NCBI RefSeq assembly: GCF_003116015.1
Contig: NZ_LGQZ01000014.1
Span: forward strand, 1 to 64,000
DNA length: 64,000 nucleotides
Reading direction: 5' to 3'
Source of the DNA: Azospirillum sp. TSO22-1
Lineage (GTDB): Bacteria > Pseudomonadota > Alphaproteobacteria > Azospirillales > Azospirillaceae
Each line of letters opens with the position of its first letter. Positions within the stretch are counted from its first letter, which is position 1. The notes below the pieces were generated by a model, which was not told where the DNA came from, did not search any database, and saw only the letters and a program-made list of their open reading frames with translations. Shown here piece after piece: positions 1 through 8,918 of this stretch. The position numbers and the translations under genes were made by a program.

Positions 1-81
1 CAGCGTCACGTCGACCTCGACGGTCGGGTTGCCGCGGCTGTCCAGGATCTCGCGGGCGGTGATGTCGGTGATGGCGCTCAT
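1..81 (-). CDS. eno: Enolase, N-terminal fragment (runs off the left edge)
   Basis: The reverse strand from 81 reads MSAITDITAREILDSRGNPT and continues VEVDV, the invariant enolase N-terminus (residues 1-27 visible). Enolase converts 2-phosphoglycerate to phosphoenolpyruvate in cytosolic glycolysis. Only the start lies in the window; the rest is beyond base 1. It sits 116 nt downstream of kdsA on the same strand. PEP, its product, is a KdsA substrate, and the kdsA-eno linkage is common in alphaproteobacteria. The fragment is short but the motif is diagnostic. Confidence 0.93.
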   Translation of the reverse strand, partial: MSAITDITAREILDSRGNPTVEVDVTL

Positions 82-197
82 GTTGGCTGGTCCTCCGCTT
101 CTTCGTCGCGTCGTTCGGGGCGTCGTACAGGCGCGCGGGCTTGATAGCTCCTGGAACCGGGGCTGGCAAGGCCGAGGTGCTGGGTTTTCCGGATGGG

Positions 198-1028
198 TCA
201 GTCCTGCTTCGCCAGCCGGTCGAAGGCTTGGAGGCGCGCCAGCAGGGCCGGCATATCCTTCAGCGGAACCATGTTCGGGCCGTCGGAGGGGGCGCAGTCG
301 GGGGTCTCGTGTGTCTCCATGAACACCGCGGCGACGCCCACGGCGATGGCGGCGCGTGCCAGCACCGGTACGAACTCGCGCTGGCCGCCGGACGTGGTGC
401 CCTGACCGCCGGGCTGCTGGACCGAGTGGGTGGCGTCGAACACCACCGGGAAGCCGGTCTCCGCCATGATCGGCAGGGAGCGCATATCGCTGACCAGCGT
501 GTTGTAGCCGAAGCTGGCGCCACGCTCGCACAGCAGGACGCGGTCATTACCGGACTCGATCAGCTTGGCGGCGACGTTCTTCATGTCCCATGGGGCAAGG
601 AACTGGCCCTTCTTGACGTTCACCGCACGGCCGGTCTGCGCCGCGGCGATCAGCAGATCGGTCTGCCGGCACAGGAAGGCGGGGATCTGGAGGACGTCCA
701 CCGCCTCGGCCACCGGGGCGCACTGGTTCGCTTCGTGCACGTCGGTGATGACCGGGCAGCCGAAGCGTTCGCGCACCTCGGCGAAGATCGGCAGCGCCTT
801 GTCCATGCCGAGACCGCGGGCGGTCTTGATCGAGGTGCGGTTGGCCTTGTCGAAGGACGACTTGTAGATCAGCCCGAGGCCGAGGGTGCCGCACATCTCG
901 GCCAGCGCCGCCGCGGTTTCCAGCGCGTGGTCGCGGCTTTCCATCTGGCAGGGGCCGGCGATCAGCACGAAGGGCCGGTCATTGGCGATCGAAAGGGGGC
1001 CGATCTGGACGGTGCGCGGCGTGGTCAT
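198..1028 (-). CDS. kdsA: 3-deoxy-8-phosphooctulonate (KDO-8-P) synthase
   Basis: 276 aa, full family length. It condenses PEP with arabinose 5-phosphate to give KDO-8-phosphate for the lipopolysaccharide inner core, in the cytosol. Visible signatures are [12 protein letters not shown] near residue 20, [35 protein letters not shown] and [16 protein letters not shown]. Cys27 stands in the AGPC loop where metal-independent enzymes such as the E. coli one have Asn; together with the later His, Glu and Asp this indicates the metal-dependent class. The ATG at 1028 gives the standard N-terminus. Eno follows on the same strand; the next gene upstream is divergent. Confidence 0.96.
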   Translation of the reverse strand: MTTPRTVQIGPLSIANDRPFVLIAGPCQMESRDHALETAAALAEMCGTLGLGLIYKSSFDKANRTSIKTARGLGMDKALPIFAEVRERFGCPVITDVHEANQCAPVAEAVDVLQIPAFLCRQTDLLIAAAQTGRAVNVKKGQFLAPWDMKNVAAKLIESGNDRVLLCERGASFGYNTLVSDMRSLPIMAETGFPVVFDATHSVQQPGGQGTTSGGQREFVPVLARAAIAVGVAAVFMETHETPDCAPSDGPNMVPLKDMPALLARLQAFDRLAKQD

Positions 1029-1087
1029 GGAACGGACTCCGGAAACGGGTGCTGGGCGGATGGGGGCGAACGCGCTAGCTATGAGCG

Positions 1088-1645
1088 ATGCGGAGCAACG
1101 CGGATATCGTCGCCTTTATCGAAGGCCGCCCATTCATGATGGAGGCGTTGCGCGCTGTCGAGTCTCTTGGCCTGCCGGACGCTTGGATCGGCGCCGGCTT
1201 CATGCGCAACGCCATTTGGCGATATCTCCACGGGCAGGTTGTGGAGCCCGGTTCCGAGGATGTCGACGTGGTCTACTTCGATCCTGCGGACGCCCGTGTG
1301 GAGCGGGACCTCGGGTTAGAAATGGTGCTCGGCCGCGCTCTCCCCATGAACTGGTCGGTATGCAATCAAGCCCGCATGCACGGCCGCAACGGCGATGCTC
1401 CCTACCGTGACACGGCGGATGCTCTTCGCCACTGGCCGGAAACGGCAACGGCCGTCGCTGTGCGCTGGAGTGGCGGTCGAGTGGAGCTCTTGGCGCCATT
1501 CGGCCTGGAGGATCTTTTGGCGTTGAGGATCAGGCCGACGCCCGCGTTCCAACATAAGGTCGCGGTTTATCGCGCGCGCATCATTGAAAAGCGCTGGCGC
1601 GAGCGGTGGCCGCAGGCGGAGATCATCGAACCGGCCAGCGGTTGA
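1088..1645 (+). CDS. Nucleotidyltransferase-like protein (COG3575 type)
   Basis: 185 aa. The region [18 protein letters not shown] followed by [11 protein letters not shown] has the glycine-rich turn and paired acidic residues of the nucleotidyltransferase fold, as in the COG3575/DUF925 family. That family lacks a firmly established substrate. The C-terminal part contains a conserved-looking [19 protein letters not shown] segment. It is a single gene diverging from kdsA with no operon partner. GC and codon use match the neighbours apart from slightly more AT codons at the N-terminus. The family call is inferred from motif pattern; the function is unknown. Confidence 0.7.
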   Translation: MRSNADIVAFIEGRPFMMEALRAVESLGLPDAWIGAGFMRNAIWRYLHGQVVEPGSEDVDVVYFDPADARVERDLGLEMVLGRALPMNWSVCNQARMHGRNGDAPYRDTADALRHWPETATAVAVRWSGGRVELLAPFGLEDLLALRIRPTPAFQHKVAVYRARIIEKRWRERWPQAEIIEPASG

Positions 1646-1657
1646 TCGGCGTTCTTG

Positions 1658-2146
1658 TCAGCCGCGCGCCCGCAAGCGGCGGCCGGCGAGGTCGAGGGCG
1701 GTCTTCAGCTGGGCCAGCGAGAACGGCTTGTGCACCACGCCCAGCGGGTAGGTTTCGGTGAGGCGGCGCATGGTGGCATGGTCGGCGTAGCCGGACAAAA
1801 AGACCGACCGGATGCCGAAACCCGCCGCCAGCCGGCGCGCTGCGACGATGCCGTCGCCGCCACCGGCGAGGCGCACGTCCATCAGCGCCAGTTCCGGCCG
1901 TTCGCGGTCGGCGAGGTCCACCGCCTCCTGCTCGGTGCGGGCTATGCCGCAGACGGTGTGGCCGAGGTCCTCCACCGCGTCCTTGATGATCTGCGCGATG
2001 GCCGGCTCGTCCTCGACGACGATCAGACGCAAGGTCCGGGCGGCGGCGACCGGCGGGGACGCGGCTGGGGCGGTGACGGGTGCGGCATCGGGCCCGCAGC
2101 GCGGCGGGGCAGGAACGAGAACCGTGTCGGGATCGTCCACTCGCAC
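1658..2146 (-). CDS. Single-domain response regulator (CheY-like receiver)
   Basis: 162 aa: a 37-residue Pro/Ala-rich leader, then one receiver domain (about 38-158). The acidic pocket VVEDE (45-47), the phospho-acceptor Asp90 in ELALMDVRLAG, the T/S position FLSGY and the late Lys in VVHKPFS are all present. There is no output domain, so it probably relays phosphate or acts by protein binding. The GTG start at 2146 is preceded by a strong GGGGGAGG ribosome site. No kinase lies beside it, so its partner cannot be read from context. An AT-rich stretch upstream (2165-2230) probably holds its promoter. Confidence 0.88.
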   Translation of the reverse strand: MRVDDPDTVLVPAPPRCGPDAAPVTAPAASPPVAAARTLRLIVVEDEPAIAQIIKDAVEDLGHTVCGIARTEQEAVDLADRERPELALMDVRLAGGGDGIVAARRLAAGFGIRSVFLSGYADHATMRRLTETYPLGVVHKPFSLAQLKTALDLAGRRLRARG

Positions 2147-2309
2147 GATGCGCCTCCCCCTTTCTTTCGGGGCAAGGTTAAATTTTCTTTACCAATATAA
2201 AGTGGTATACGGGCAACTCGGGAAGATCAAGCGATAACTGCGCGGCATAGCCCGTTGCACCGGCGCGTATGGGCAAGGCGCGTTGATCGAAAGGGGTAGA
2301 CGGAGGGGG

Positions 2310-2912
2310 TCAGCGCCGCGGCGGCCCAAGCCAGTCCACGGAACTGCCCGAGGAGGCTGCACGGGTTGGCCGCGGCGCGGCGGACCGCGGTGGCGGGGCG
2401 CCGGCCGATGTCATCCACGACATCGGGCCGATGCTGGCGACGACCGGAGCGAGCGGCGGAGGCGGGGGCGGGGCGACCGCCTGCATCGGTGGCGGCGAGG
2501 GCGGCGGCGAGGGCGCGGGCGCCACGTTCGCAGCGGGTGGTGGCTCGGGTAGCGGGGCCGGGGCGGCGTGCAGCAGGGAGGGTGGCGGCGGGTCGGGGCG
2601 GTCGGCATCGGCGACCGGGCCGGCGTTCACTTCGATGCGGCGGGCGGCGTCGCGGATGCTCAGCAACGTCTTGACGGCGGATTGCAGCAGCGGCGCCATG
2701 CGGGCGGCGTCGGCCAGTTCGGTCGGCGACAGCGCGGCGAACTGGGCGCGCACCTGCTCCACCGCGTCCTCGATGTGGGCGCGCAGATCGTCGGTGTCGC
2801 GCGCGACGCGCTCAAGGTCCTGCTTGAGCGACGAGATCTCGAGCGCCTGCCGCAGTTCGTGGAAGCCGATGGATTGCGCCGTGGCGCGCAGCGACCGGAA
2901 TTCCTGGGCCAT
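2310..2912 (-). CDS. Hypothetical protein, helical N-terminus and Pro-rich tail
   Basis: 200 aa, not recognised. Residues 1-95 are helical and charged (EISSLKQDLERVARDTDDLR), likely a coiled coil. Residues 100-165 are a proline/alanine-rich low-complexity linker. The end SVDWLGPPRR looks like a short conserved peptide. No signal peptide or membrane segment is visible. It is divergent from the HTH-ParA-like gene (start 3124), about 210 bp away. That could suggest a partner in positioning or segregation, but this is only context. Confidence 0.6.
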   Translation of the reverse strand: MAQEFRSLRATAQSIGFHELRQALEISSLKQDLERVARDTDDLRAHIEDAVEQVRAQFAALSPTELADAARMAPLLQSAVKTLLSIRDAARRIEVNAGPVADADRPDPPPPSLLHAAPAPLPEPPPAANVAPAPSPPPSPPPMQAVAPPPPPPLAPVVASIGPMSWMTSAGAPPPRSAAPRPTRAASSGSSVDWLGPPRR

Positions 2913-3123
2913 CCCCGATCAATCCTCGAAGCCCAAATGCCCGACGTTCTTCAGCCCCGGGCGCACCGTGTCACACGTTTAACCCCGTTGCGGAGTGCTG
3001 GAAACCGTTTGCGCCCTGCGGTTGCTTGTACTATTTTTCGCCGGCCGAAGGGAAGGGTTCCTTCGGTCGCGGTCCCGCCCCCGATTTGCCTCCCCCAAAC
3101 CTCGTCAGGTCCGGATAGCCACG

Positions 3124-4521
3124 GTGTCGATCGATCGCACGGAACTCGAGCGGCTCCTTGCCGATCGCCCGCAGGGCAACCGCAGCGCCATGCAGGCGGT
3201 GCGCGACAGCTACGGCGACATCAGCCTGATGCGCGAACGCGGGCTGTCGTGGGCGCAGATCTCCGACGTGCTGGCCAAGCTCGGCATCAGCGCCCGCGGC
3301 GATCAGCCGATTTCCCCCGTCACCCTGCGCTCCGCCTTCTTCCTGGTCGGCGTCGAGATGCGCAACGGCGACGCCCCGGCCGAAGAGGGTGAGCCAGCCT
3401 CGCCGGAAACCCTGGAAGCCATCCATCGTGCCGCCATGGCCTCCGGCCGCCCCGGCGCCCCGGTGCCGGACATCTCCCTGGCGGTCGCCGATGTCGCCGA
3501 GTCCGGGCCGGAATCCGACCTGGAACCGGTCCTCGCCGCTCCGGCTGACGAACCGTCCCCCGAACCGCTCCTCCAGCCGGAGGAGCCGCGCACCGAGGAC
3601 GCGGTCCTGGCGCCGCCACCGCTTCCTCCGCCCGCGCGCCCGCTTCCTCCCGTCCGCCCGCTGGAACAGCCGGGCTTCATCGATACGACGACCAGACATT
3701 CGAAAGGCGATCCCATGCTGGGTACGATCTTCGTCCTCAACGACCGCGGCGGCGTCGGCAAGACGCTGCTGTCCCATCACCTGATGGCGACGGCCATGCT
3801 GGAAGGCCTTCAGCTCAAGGTCGTGGAGTACGAGGTCAACGAGCGCCTCGCCCGCCTGTTCGGGCCGGAGGTGGTCGAGCACCGCCGCATCACCCAGGAC
3901 TTCATGAACATGATGGGTTCGGGTGACGGATTCTACGAGTTCTGGGACCAGATCGGTCCCGAGCTGCAGCGCGGCGGCCGCCTCTATGACTTCGGCGGCA
4001 ACATCAGCCAGTGGTTCTTCAACTGGGCCGAGGTGTCGGGCTTCGACTACTACGTCGGCGACGGCGAACGGCTGACCTTCATGGTGCCGGTCACCGTGGA
4101 CCTCGCCTCGCTGTCCACCGGCATGGCGACGCTGGAGCGCATCGCCACCATCGCGCCCAAGGCCAGGCGCGTGCTGGTCGAGAACGGCACGTCGGGTCCG
4201 TTCAGCCAGCTCGAGGACAGCAACTACGCCCGCCGCAAGGCCGAGATGGTGGAGCGCGAGGGCGTCCAGGTCATCTCCATGGCGCCGTGCACCGCGCCGG
4301 CCTGGGCCCGCCTGACCGGCCACCGCCTGGATCAGGTGGCGCAGATGACCCGCGAGGACCTGGTGAAGCTGGGCATGACGCCGCCGGTGGCGTCGCGCTC
4401 GCTGATCATCATCCACGAGTGGCTGCGCAACATGCGCCAGGCGCTCGCCCCGTACATCGTGGACGCCTTCCGCCAGACGCCGGGCGTCGGCGGCAAGGGT
4501 GCCAAGCAGGGCGCGCTCTGA
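3124..4521 (+). CDS. HTH-ParA-like (deviant Walker A) ATPase fusion
   Basis: 465 aa from GTG 3124; the frame is open from 2995 but the extra residues look non-coding. Residues 1-80 contain a predicted helix-turn-helix (RERGLSWAQISDVLAKLGI) like plasmid mobilisation/partition regulators. Residues 85-195 are a Pro/Glu-rich linker. From about residue 199 a MinD/ParA-type domain begins with LNDRGGVGKTLLSHH. The motif keeps GGVGKT but the signature first lysine of KGGxGKT is Arg. An internal ATG at 3717 with an AAAGGCG site 5 nt upstream exactly precedes this domain and may start a second, shorter product. It ends at a strong terminator. Role unknown; StbB-like plasmid ATPases are the nearest analogy. 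Confidence 0.72.
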   Translation: MSIDRTELERLLADRPQGNRSAMQAVRDSYGDISLMRERGLSWAQISDVLAKLGISARGDQPISPVTLRSAFFLVGVEMRNGDAPAEEGEPASPETLEAIHRAAMASGRPGAPVPDISLAVADVAESGPESDLEPVLAAPADEPSPEPLLQPEEPRTEDAVLAPPPLPPPARPLPPVRPLEQPGFIDTTTRHSKGDPMLGTIFVLNDRGGVGKTLLSHHLMATAMLEGLQLKVVEYEVNERLARLFGPEVVEHRRITQDFMNMMGSGDGFYEFWDQIGPELQRGGRLYDFGGNISQWFFNWAEVSGFDYYVGDGERLTFMVPVTVDLASLSTGMATLERIATIAPKARRVLVENGTSGPFSQLEDSNYARRKAEMVEREGVQVISMAPCTAPAWARLTGHRLDQVAQMTREDLVKLGMTPPVASRSLIIIHEWLRNMRQALAPYIVDAFRQTPGVGGKGAKQGAL

Positions 4522-4547
4522 GCGACCGATCCGGTTTTCGGATGAGC

Positions 4548-4574
4548 ACGGGGGCCGAGAGGCCCCCGTTTGCG
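4548..4574 (+). terminator. Rho-independent-type terminator after the ParA-like gene
   Basis: Perfect 9-bp stem ACGGGGGCC / GGCCCCCGT with a GAGA tetraloop (4548-4569) followed by TTGCGTT. A smaller ATCCG-GTTTT-CGGAT hairpin lies just before it (4529-4543). It sits between convergent genes and may stop both. Confidence 0.75.
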
Positions 4575-4582
4575 TTCTGCGG

Positions 4583-5359
4583 TCAGATGAAGCCTTCGAC
4601 CAACTCCGCGAACTCCTCAGGCCGTTCGGCGTGGATCCAGTGGCCGCCGGGAATCATCGCGATGCGGGCGTTCGGGAAGTGGCGGCGGATCTCCGGCTCG
4701 TACTCCGGCGTGATGTAGTCGGACCGGCTGCCGCCGATGAACAGCGTCGGCCCCTCGTAGCGGGCGTCGCCGAGGTCCGGGAAGCCGATCAGCGAGTCCA
4801 TCTCCGCGCCGGCCGCGTCCAGGTTGATGCGCCAGCGGAACGCGCCGTTCTCCAGCACGAGGTTCTGCAGCAGGAAGGAACGCAGCGGCGCCTCCGGCAC
4901 CGCGTCGACCAGCTGCGAGTCCACTTCGGACCGGCGGGTGCGGCCCTCCAGGTCGGCGCGCTTCATGGCGGCGATGAAGGGGGCGTGCGTGTGGGTGTAG
5001 CGCACCGGCGCGATGTCGGCGACCACCAGCCGCTCCACCCGGTCCGGGTGGCGGAGCGCGAGCGTCATCGCCGTCTTGCCGCCCATGGAGTGCCCGACCA
5101 CCGCGGCGCGCGCGTAGCCGCGGTCGTCGAGGAAGCGCAGCACGTCCTCCGCCATCTCAGGATAGCTCATGGTCGGCGCCCACGGCGCGCCGCCGTGGTT
5201 GCGCAGATCGAGCGCGTAGACGTGCCGACGCTCGCCGAAGCGCTTGGCCAGCGTCTGCCAGTTGCGCGCCGAGCCGAACAGCCCGTGCAGCACCAGAAGC
5301 GGCGTGCCGCCGACGGTCTCGCCGGCTTCGAGGTAGGAGAGCGGAAGGCCCTGCGGCAT
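4583..5359 (-). CDS. Alpha/beta-fold hydrolase (YbfF-like esterase)
   Basis: 258 aa, the usual length of small YbfF-type esterases. Visible features are the oxyanion loop LLVLHGLFGSARNW (21-34), the nucleophile elbow GHSMGG with Ser91, an acidic residue in GGSRSDY and the catalytic-His region PGGHWIHAERPEEF near the C-terminus. It probably cleaves an ester or thioester; the substrate cannot be told. It is cytosolic, with no signal peptide. It is divergent from murJ and convergent with the ParA-like gene, with a terminator between. Confidence 0.88.
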   Translation of the reverse strand: MPQGLPLSYLEAGETVGGTPLLVLHGLFGSARNWQTLAKRFGERRHVYALDLRNHGGAPWAPTMSYPEMAEDVLRFLDDRGYARAAVVGHSMGGKTAMTLALRHPDRVERLVVADIAPVRYTHTHAPFIAAMKRADLEGRTRRSEVDSQLVDAVPEAPLRSFLLQNLVLENGAFRWRINLDAAGAEMDSLIGFPDLGDARYEGPTLFIGGSRSDYITPEYEPEIRRHFPNARIAMIPGGHWIHAERPEEFAELVEGFI

Positions 5360-5484
5360 GGTCGGTCCATCGTTTTGTCGAGACGCGCGATCCTAAACGC
5401 GCTTCGTTGATGACGAAACAGCCGGAATCGGTAGGATGCGCCGCGCCGGGCGCATGCCGGCACAGTCCTTGGGGTTTTTTCCGC

Positions 5485-7032
5485 GTGCTTCGCAACATCC
5501 TCTCCGTCGGCGGGCTGACGCTGGTCAGCCGCGTGCTGGGCTTCCTGCGTGACATCCTCACCGCCGCCCTGCTGGGCGCCGGGCCGGTGGCCGACGCCTT
5601 CTTCGTGGCGCTGCGGCTGCCCAACCACTTCCGTGCCCTGTTCGCAGAGGGCGCGTTCAGCGCGGCGTTCGTGCCGCTGTTCTCGGCCGCGCTGGTGCAG
5701 GACGGCAGGGAGGGGGCGAAGCGCTTCGCCGAGGAGGTGCAGGCGGTCCTGCTGCTCGTGCTGGGCGTGCTGAGCATCGCGCTGATCGTCGTCATGCCGC
5801 AGTTCATGCTGGTGTTCGCGCCGGGCTTCGCCGATGAGCCGGAGAAGTTCGACCTCGCGGTGCTGTTCACCCGCATCACCTTTCCGTACCTGCTGTTCAT
5901 GTCGCTGGAATCGCTGCTGGCCGGCGTGCTGAACAGCGTCGGGCGCTTCGCGGCGGCGGCGGCGGCGCCGATCCTGCTGAATGTCTGCCTGATCGTCGCC
6001 ATGGTCGCCGCGGCCCCCTTCATGCCCACCGTCGGCCACGCGCTGTCCATCGGCGTCTTCGTCGCCGGGCTGGCGCAGTACCTCTACCTCGTGTGGGACG
6101 CGCGCAAGGCGGGCATGGTGTTGCGCCTCGTTTGGCCGCGTTTGACGGCGGGGGTGAAGCGGTTCCTGACGGTGCTCGGGCCGGCGGCGCTGGGATCCGG
6201 GCTCACCCAGATCAACCTGTTCGTCGACACGCTGATCGCATCGCTGCTGCCGACCGGCGCGGTGTCGTATCTGTACTACGCGGACCGCCTGAACCAGCTG
6301 CCGCTGGGGGTCATCGGCATCGCCATCGGCACCGTGCTGCTGCCGGAGATGGCGCGTCGCATCAAGTCCGGCGACGAGGCCGGTGCCGTCGAGAGCCAGA
6401 ACCGCGCGGTGGAGTTCACGCTGCTGCTGACGCTGCCCTGCGCGGCGGCGTTCCTGGTGTCGGCGCTGCCGATCCTGTCGGTGCTGTTCCAGCACGGTCG
6501 CTTCGGGCACACCGACGCCGTGCAGTCGGCGCTGACGCTCCAGGCCTACGCGTTGGGGCTGCCGGCCTTCGTGGTGATCCGCTCGTTGGTGTCCGGCTTC
6601 TACGCCCGGCACGACACGGCGACGCCGGTCCGGGTGGCGGTGGTGGCCATGCTGGCCAACGTCGCGCTGAAGGTGGTGCTGATGGGGCCGCTGGCCCAGG
6701 TCGGGCTGGCCGTGGCGACGTCGGTGGCGGCGTGGATCAACGCCGGGCTGCTGGCGTGGCTGCTGCACCGGCGGGGCCTGTTCTGCGCCGACGCCCGGCT
6801 GGCCCGCGCGCTGCCGCGCATGGCGGTGGCGACGGCCGCGCTGGGGCTGGCGCTGTGGATCGGGCAGGAGCGGCTGGCGCCCTGGCTGGGGGCGGTGGAC
6901 CTGCCTCTCCGGGTGGCCGGGCTGGCGCTGCTGGTCGGGCTGGGGGGTGTGGTGTACGGCGTGGCCGTCGTGGTGCTGGGGCTGCTGCGGCGGTCCGATC
7001 TCGGGCTCTTCCGGCGGCGGCGCAAGGCCTGA
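5485..7032 (+). CDS. murJ: Lipid II flippase MurJ (MviN)
   Basis: 515 aa from GTG 5485. The protein flips lipid II across the inner membrane for peptidoglycan synthesis. The N-terminus VLRNILSVGGLTLVSRVLGF and then DAFFVALRLPNHFRALFAEG are the MurJ family hallmark; about 14 hydrophobic segments follow. The frame is open from an ATG at 5410, but those 25 residues (MTKQPESVGCAAPG...) do not resemble the family, so the internal GTG is preferred. It is followed after about 100 bp by fliN. Confidence 0.93.
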   Translation: MLRNILSVGGLTLVSRVLGFLRDILTAALLGAGPVADAFFVALRLPNHFRALFAEGAFSAAFVPLFSAALVQDGREGAKRFAEEVQAVLLLVLGVLSIALIVVMPQFMLVFAPGFADEPEKFDLAVLFTRITFPYLLFMSLESLLAGVLNSVGRFAAAAAAPILLNVCLIVAMVAAAPFMPTVGHALSIGVFVAGLAQYLYLVWDARKAGMVLRLVWPRLTAGVKRFLTVLGPAALGSGLTQINLFVDTLIASLLPTGAVSYLYYADRLNQLPLGVIGIAIGTVLLPEMARRIKSGDEAGAVESQNRAVEFTLLLTLPCAAAFLVSALPILSVLFQHGRFGHTDAVQSALTLQAYALGLPAFVVIRSLVSGFYARHDTATPVRVAVVAMLANVALKVVLMGPLAQVGLAVATSVAAWINAGLLAWLLHRRGLFCADARLARALPRMAVATAALGLALWIGQERLAPWLGAVDLPLRVAGLALLVGLGGVVYGVAVVVLGLLRRSDLGLFRRRRKA

Positions 7033-7131
7033 CGCCCCTTCGTTGTCGCAGCGCCGCCGGCCTGTTTTCGTTGCCCGGGTGGCCCGTTAGGGTTAAACCT
7101 TGATCGACACGGCCAAATCCTTCGGCGAGCC

Positions 7132-7434
7132 ATGACGGACATCGACGACCTGCTGGGCTCCGGTTCCTCCGGCGGGGAAGACGCGGGCAATTTCGCCATC
7201 GGCGACGCGCCGGTGGAGATCAAGGTGGTGATCGGCACCGCCATGCTGCGTGTGCGCGACCTGCTGAAGCTCGGCCGCGGCGCCGTGGTCGAACTCGACC
7301 GCCACCTCAAGGACCCGACCGACGTCTACGTCGAGGGCGTGCTGGTCGCCCGTGGCGAGGTGGTCATCGTCGACGACAAGATCGGCGTCACCCTGACCGA
7401 CTTCATCAAGTCCAGCCGCGAGTGGAAGCGCTGA
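7132..7434 (+). CDS. fliN: Flagellar motor switch protein FliN
   Basis: 100 aa. A short acidic leader is followed by the SpoA/FliN surface-presentation fold: PVEIKVVIGTAMLRVRDLLK, LGRGAVVELDR, VYVEGVLVARGEVVIVDDKIGV, ending with the typical VTLTDFI. FliN polymerises in the cytoplasmic C-ring with FliM and FliG and receives CheY-P. The gene stands alone between murJ and a convergent rlpA-like gene, with no other flagellar gene in the window, so it may be an extra or relocated copy. Confidence 0.92.
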   Translation: MTDIDDLLGSGSSGGEDAGNFAIGDAPVEIKVVIGTAMLRVRDLLKLGRGAVVELDRHLKDPTDVYVEGVLVARGEVVIVDDKIGVTLTDFIKSSREWKR

Positions 7435-7437
7435 GCG

Positions 7438-8046
7438 TCAACGCTCGTCGGGACGCTCCGCCACCTCGACCTCCTTGCCGCGCTTCATCGCGACCTCGGC
7501 GGGCCGCTCGCCGTCCAGCGTCTCGATCCGCACCGGGGCGAGGCCGGCCTCCTCCATGCCCAGTTCCGCCGCGGCGCGGCGCGACAGGTCGATGATCCGG
7601 CCGTCGATGTAGGGGCCGCGGTCGTTGATCGTCACCTGGATCGTCCGCCCGGTGTCGAGGTTCGTTACCTTTACCGCGGTGCCAAGCGGCAGCGTGCGGT
7701 GCGCTGCCGTCAGGGCGTGCTGGTTGAAGCGCACGCCGCTGGCCGTTTTGCGGCCGTGGAAGCCCGGCCCATACCACGATGCCTTGCCGGTCTGCTCGAA
7801 CGCCGATGGCGGGGGCGTCTCCAGCAGGGCCATCCGAACCAATTGGTCGAGTTCCTCCACCAGTGACCCCTCGGGCACGGGCACGAGCGCCTCCTCCTCG
7901 CAGTCGGTGAACGGGGCGTTCGGGCAGAGGGGAAACGGCATGCCGCGGCCGGTGACGGAGGGGGAGAGGAGCGTCAGCGCCAAGGCCAGACCAGTGGCCG
8001 TTGCGAGGCGGAGTCCCTTTGGATCCCTCGTCATGTCCCACTGCAT
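7438..8046 (-). CDS. RlpA-like double-psi beta-barrel protein (septal ring / transglycosylase family)
   Basis: 202 aa. There is a hydrophobic signal segment (residues 12-32, [13 protein letters not shown]), a variable middle, then a RlpA DPBB domain (about 98-190) with [30 protein letters not shown] and [20 protein letters not shown]. The family includes lytic transglycosylases acting on denuded glycans; the Asp and Glu/His-type residues of the DPBB are present. No SPOR domain is visible. ATG 8046 has a GGAGGGGG site 5 nt upstream. It lies 3 nt from the convergent fliN stop. Confidence 0.85.
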   Translation of the reverse strand: MQWDMTRDPKGLRLATATGLALALTLLSPSVTGRGMPFPLCPNAPFTDCEEEALVPVPEGSLVEELDQLVRMALLETPPPSAFEQTGKASWYGPGFHGRKTASGVRFNQHALTAAHRTLPLGTAVKVTNLDTGRTIQVTINDRGPYIDGRIIDLSRRAAAELGMEEAGLAPVRIETLDGERPAEVAMKRGKEVEVAERPDER

Positions 8047-8498
8047 GGTCCCCCTCCCGTGCTTGCCAAAGCAGACCGTCTGCGCGATCCGAGGGGCGGA
8101 ACATGTCGAATACGGGAAGGTTCCAGTCTTCTGTACTCCTGGATGAAGCGCAGATGAGAGTTATTCATCTTATGGGCAGGTTCACATCGGGGAGTTACGG
8201 TTTCAGATCTATGTATGCGTTCTCATTGTGTGTTCTAATTTCTAATTGGGAGAAAAGTGTTGGTGGTTGGGTGGTGGCAATGCTGTGAACGTATTGCTGT
8301 GTCTTGATCTCGACGGGCTATTACCAACGACAGGGCGGAGCAGCGTCGTTTCCGCCCTTCGGACTGCTTCCGTTTCGGGGTAATCCTTTGGGGACGCGCT
8401 TGGCGCATCCGCGGCTGGCGTCAGCGGGTGGGGCGCTGTGGCACCCTGCCGGGTGTTCCCGTGTTGGTTTGGGCGGCAGGGAATGCCAGGAGGGAGCG
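8047..8498. other. 452-bp intergenic stretch with a low-GC core
   Basis: Between the divergent rlpA-like and cupin genes. The segment from about 8140 to 8300 is clearly AT-richer than the surrounding 70% GC sequence. It holds one 44-codon ATG frame (8154-8288, hydrophobic middle) with no convincing ribosome site, so I do not call it a gene. It presumably carries the promoters of both flanking genes. No clear -10/-35 pair or hairpin was found. Confidence 0.5.
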
Positions 8499-8855
8499 AT
8501 GACCGCCGAGAGCACCGCGAAAAAGCTCGACACCGCCCAGGCGCCCTCCGGCGCGCCGGGGCGGAAACACCTCGCGTCCGGCAAGCACGTGGCGATGCGC
8601 CTATGGGACGTGGCGCCGGGCGGCGAGGCGCCGGCCGCGCGGCGCGACTACGAGACGGTCGGCTTCGTCATCGGCGGCCGGGCCGAACTGCACATCGAGG
8701 GGCAGGTGATTCAGTTGCGCCCCGGCGATTCCTGGGTCGTGCCGAAGGGGGCGGAGCACGCCTACCGCATCCTGGAGCGATTCCAGGCGGTCGAGGCGAC
8801 GGCGCCGCCGGCCCCTTCGGTGCCCCGCGACGAGTTGTCCGCCGCGTCAGGCTAG
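8499..8855 (+). CDS. Small cupin-domain protein
   Basis: 118 aa from ATG 8499, which follows a good AGGAGGG site; an upstream extension to 8304 lacks coding character. The cupin barrel shows FVIGGRAELHIEGQVIQLRPGDSWVVPKGAEHAYRI split over its two motifs, with the typical PGDSWVVPKGAEH second motif. The first-motif histidines are poor, so metal binding is uncertain. It is 63 nt upstream of the diaminopropionate ammonia-lyase on the same strand, which suggests a co-expressed accessory or sensor role in that catabolic cluster (inference). Confidence 0.82.
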   Translation: MTAESTAKKLDTAQAPSGAPGRKHLASGKHVAMRLWDVAPGGEAPAARRDYETVGFVIGGRAELHIEGQVIQLRPGDSWVVPKGAEHAYRILERFQAVEATAPPAPSVPRDELSAASG

Positions 8856-8918
8856 GCGTCGCTTGACGGCAGTGTCCCGGCTCTGGTTTCGTGCGGCAAA
8901 GTCCAGGAGGAGCCGCCG

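Noticed and set aside
141-1139. Long open frames on the plus strand opposite kdsA
   Set aside because: They mirror kdsA in another frame; the sequence is Arg/Gly/His-rich shadow coding without any family motif.
8154-8288. 44-codon ATG frame in the low-GC intergenic patch
   Set aside because: No ribosome site, no homologue known to me, and the region reads like a regulatory stretch; kept only as a note.
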